The notes under the pieces are model-generated. The model saw only the letters and a list, made by a program, of their open reading frames with translations. It had not been told where the DNA came from and made no database searches. A stretch of 6,745 nt of DNA, taken from NCBI RefSeq assembly GCF_937890585.1, contig NZ_CALACG010000083.1, positions 1 to 6,745 of the forward strand. Direction: 5' to 3'. The stretch is from an uncultured Campylobacter sp. GTDB taxonomy: Bacteria; Campylobacterota; Campylobacteria; Campylobacterales; Campylobacteraceae. Positions 5,516-6,745 of this stretch are shown in pieces; within the stretch, counting starts at the first letter, position 1, and the number at the start of each line of letters is the position of its first letter. The position numbers and the translations under genes were made by a program.

Positions 5516-6745
5516 AGTCCCTAAAATGTGCTACATACGGCGACGGACTAAAGATCATTGATGTTGAGTCTATCTTTTCGCGTGGGCTTCCTGGCTTTAG
5601 TATCGTGGGTCTTGCAAGCACAAGTATCAAAGAGAGTACAGAGCGCGTAAAGGCGGCACTTTTAGCGCTTGACTTTGCCTTTCCAGCGCAAAAAATAACC
5701 ATAAATTTATCCCCCTCAGACCTACCAAAAAGCGGCTCGCATTTTGATTTAAGTATCGCGCTTCTCATCGCTCTTCAAAAAGCAAAAAGCTTGGAGAAAA
5801 TTTTTGTTTTTGGCGAGCTTGGACTTGACGGCAGTGTAAAAAGCACGGCAAATTTGTTTTCAATCCTGCTTTTTTTAAGCACGCAGGTGCAAAAGGCAAA
5901 AATTTTAGTGCCTAGTGAGATAGCCGCCAAAGCCTCGATGATACCAAATTTAGAGGTTTATGGCGTTAGCACACTAGAAGAGGCGATCAAGTTTTTTAGT
6001 GACGCAGAATTTGCTAAAAGCACGCATTTTAGCGCCACGCACGAGCTATTTTCAAATGTGATAGAAATTGGTGGCAAAAGATATGTTCCAAATTTAAACT
6101 TCGAGCTTGATTTTAAGGACGTTTTGGGTCAAGAAAGAGCTAAAAGAGCCTGCGTCATCGCAGCCGTTGGCATGCACAATATCCTATTTGAAGGTAGCCC
6201 AGGCAGCGGCAAGAGCATGTGCGCAAAACGCCTCGTCTATATCATGGCGCCACAAAGCCTAGAAGAGGTGCTAAAATCCGCAGCCTACCGCTCGCTAAAT
6301 TTGCAAGATAGCGAATTTACAAGCACTAGAGTCTTTCGCTCGCCGCACCACACCTCGACAAAAAGCTCGATCTTTGGCGGTGGCTCAAACGTCGCAAAGA
6401 TCGGCGAGATCGCACTTGCAAATGGCGGAGTGCTATTTTTTGATGAGTTCCCACACTTTCCTAAACAGGTAATAGAAAGCCTAAGAGAGCCACTTGAAGA
6501 CAATCAAATCCACATCGCAAGGGTAAATTCAAAAGTGACTTACGAGACCAAATTTATCTTCGTAGCCGCACAAAATCCCTGCCCTTGTGGAAATTTATTC
6601 TCACGCAACCTAAACTGCAAATGCAGTGAAAACGAGATAAAAAACTACAAAGCCAAAATTTCAGCCCCAGTGCTTGACCGCATAGACTTAAAAGTCGCGA
6701 TGGATGAGAGCTCGCCAGATGACAAGGCAAGTTTAAGCTCACAGC
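5512..6745 (+). CDS. comM: ComM/YifB-family Mg-chelatase-like AAA+ ATPase (3' end cut by window)
   Basis: 411 codons are present and in frame with no stop; the family is usually about 500 residues, so roughly the last fifth lies outside the window. In Gram-negative bacteria ComM promotes branch migration during natural transformation. Order: an N-terminal Lon-protease-like/ChlI domain (about 20-140, with RGLPGFSIVGL and KITINLSPSDLPKSG), a linker, then the AAA+ module with Walker A GSPGSGKS (228-235), the family hallmark FRSPHHTST (275-283), Walker B GGVLFFDEF (305-313, Asp311-Glu312), a Cys cluster CPC (357-359) and CKC (369-371) that probably binds zinc, and SAPVLDRIDL (384-393). The ATG overlaps the def stop (ATGA) and has no clear Shine-Dalgarno site, which suggests translational coupling to def. 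Campylobacter species are often naturally competent, so a DNA-uptake role fits; that is inference. Confidence 0.93.
   Translation, partial: MKSLKCATYGDGLKIIDVESIFSRGLPGFSIVGLASTSIKESTERVKAALLALDFAFPAQKITINLSPSDLPKSGSHFDLSIALLIALQKAKSLEKIFVFGELGLDGSVKSTANLFSILLFLSTQVQKAKILVPSEIAAKASMIPNLEVYGVSTLEEAIKFFSDAEFAKSTHFSATHELFSNVIEIGGKRYVPNLNFELDFKDVLGQERAKRACVIAAVGMHNILFEGSPGSGKSMCAKRLVYIMAPQSLEEVLKSAAYRSLNLQDSEFTSTRVFRSPHHTSTKSSIFGGGSNVAKIGEIALANGGVLFFDEFPHFPKQVIESLREPLEDNQIHIARVNSKVTYETKFIFVAAQNPCPCGNLFSRNLNCKCSENEIKNYKAKISAPVLDRIDLKVAMDESSPDDKASLSSQ

Noticed and set aside
6285..6742. Minus-strand open frames of 72 and 62 codons near the right end
   Set aside because: Both are antisense to comM, whose plus-strand frame is continuous with Walker A, Walker B and Cys motifs through this stretch.

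Overview
The window looks like a chromosomal housekeeping segment of a Campylobacter species. Six of its seven genes have close, full-length-type matches to known Epsilonproteobacterial (Campylobacterota) families. The A/T-rich codon habits fit too, with Ile-Leu written as ATTTTA and Lys-Phe as AAATTT. The gene set folE-fliI and tig-clpP-def matches what I recall of C. jejuni, and tig-clpP-def-comM matches the order I recall in Helicobacter pylori. The moderate GC content and the extra gene between clpP and def point to a non-jejuni Campylobacter, perhaps the C. concisus/curvus/showae group. The species call is inference.

Layout: two operons diverge from a short intergenic region (about 1905-2030). 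On the minus strand, folE (GTP cyclohydrolase I) runs into fliI (flagellar type III export ATPase), the two overlapping by 4 nt. On the plus strand there is a tight run: tig (trigger factor), clpP (protease subunit), an unnamed gene for a coiled-coil plus degenerate GGDEF protein, def (peptide deformylase) and comM/yifB (AAA+ ATPase, cut by the window end). Gaps between genes range from -4 to +8 nt, so the plus-strand genes are almost certainly co-transcribed. There is no gene-free stretch longer than about 130 bases. I see no tRNA, rRNA, CRISPR array, insertion sequence or phage gene.

How the genes fit together: tig, def and clpP all act on new or failing proteins. Trigger factor shields the nascent chain at the ribosome exit, deformylase removes the N-formyl group there, and ClpP degrades proteins fed to it by Clp ATPases. 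ComM belongs to the family of helicase-like ATPases that help integrate transforming DNA. The folE-fliI pair joins pterin/deazaguanine precursor synthesis to flagellar export, with no obvious functional link. The least understood gene is the degenerate GGDEF protein at 3961-4995. It has lost the GGDEF signature and the metal-binding Asp residues but keeps an RxxD I-site. It is therefore best read as a candidate c-di-GMP sensor or a structural protein, not a cyclase.
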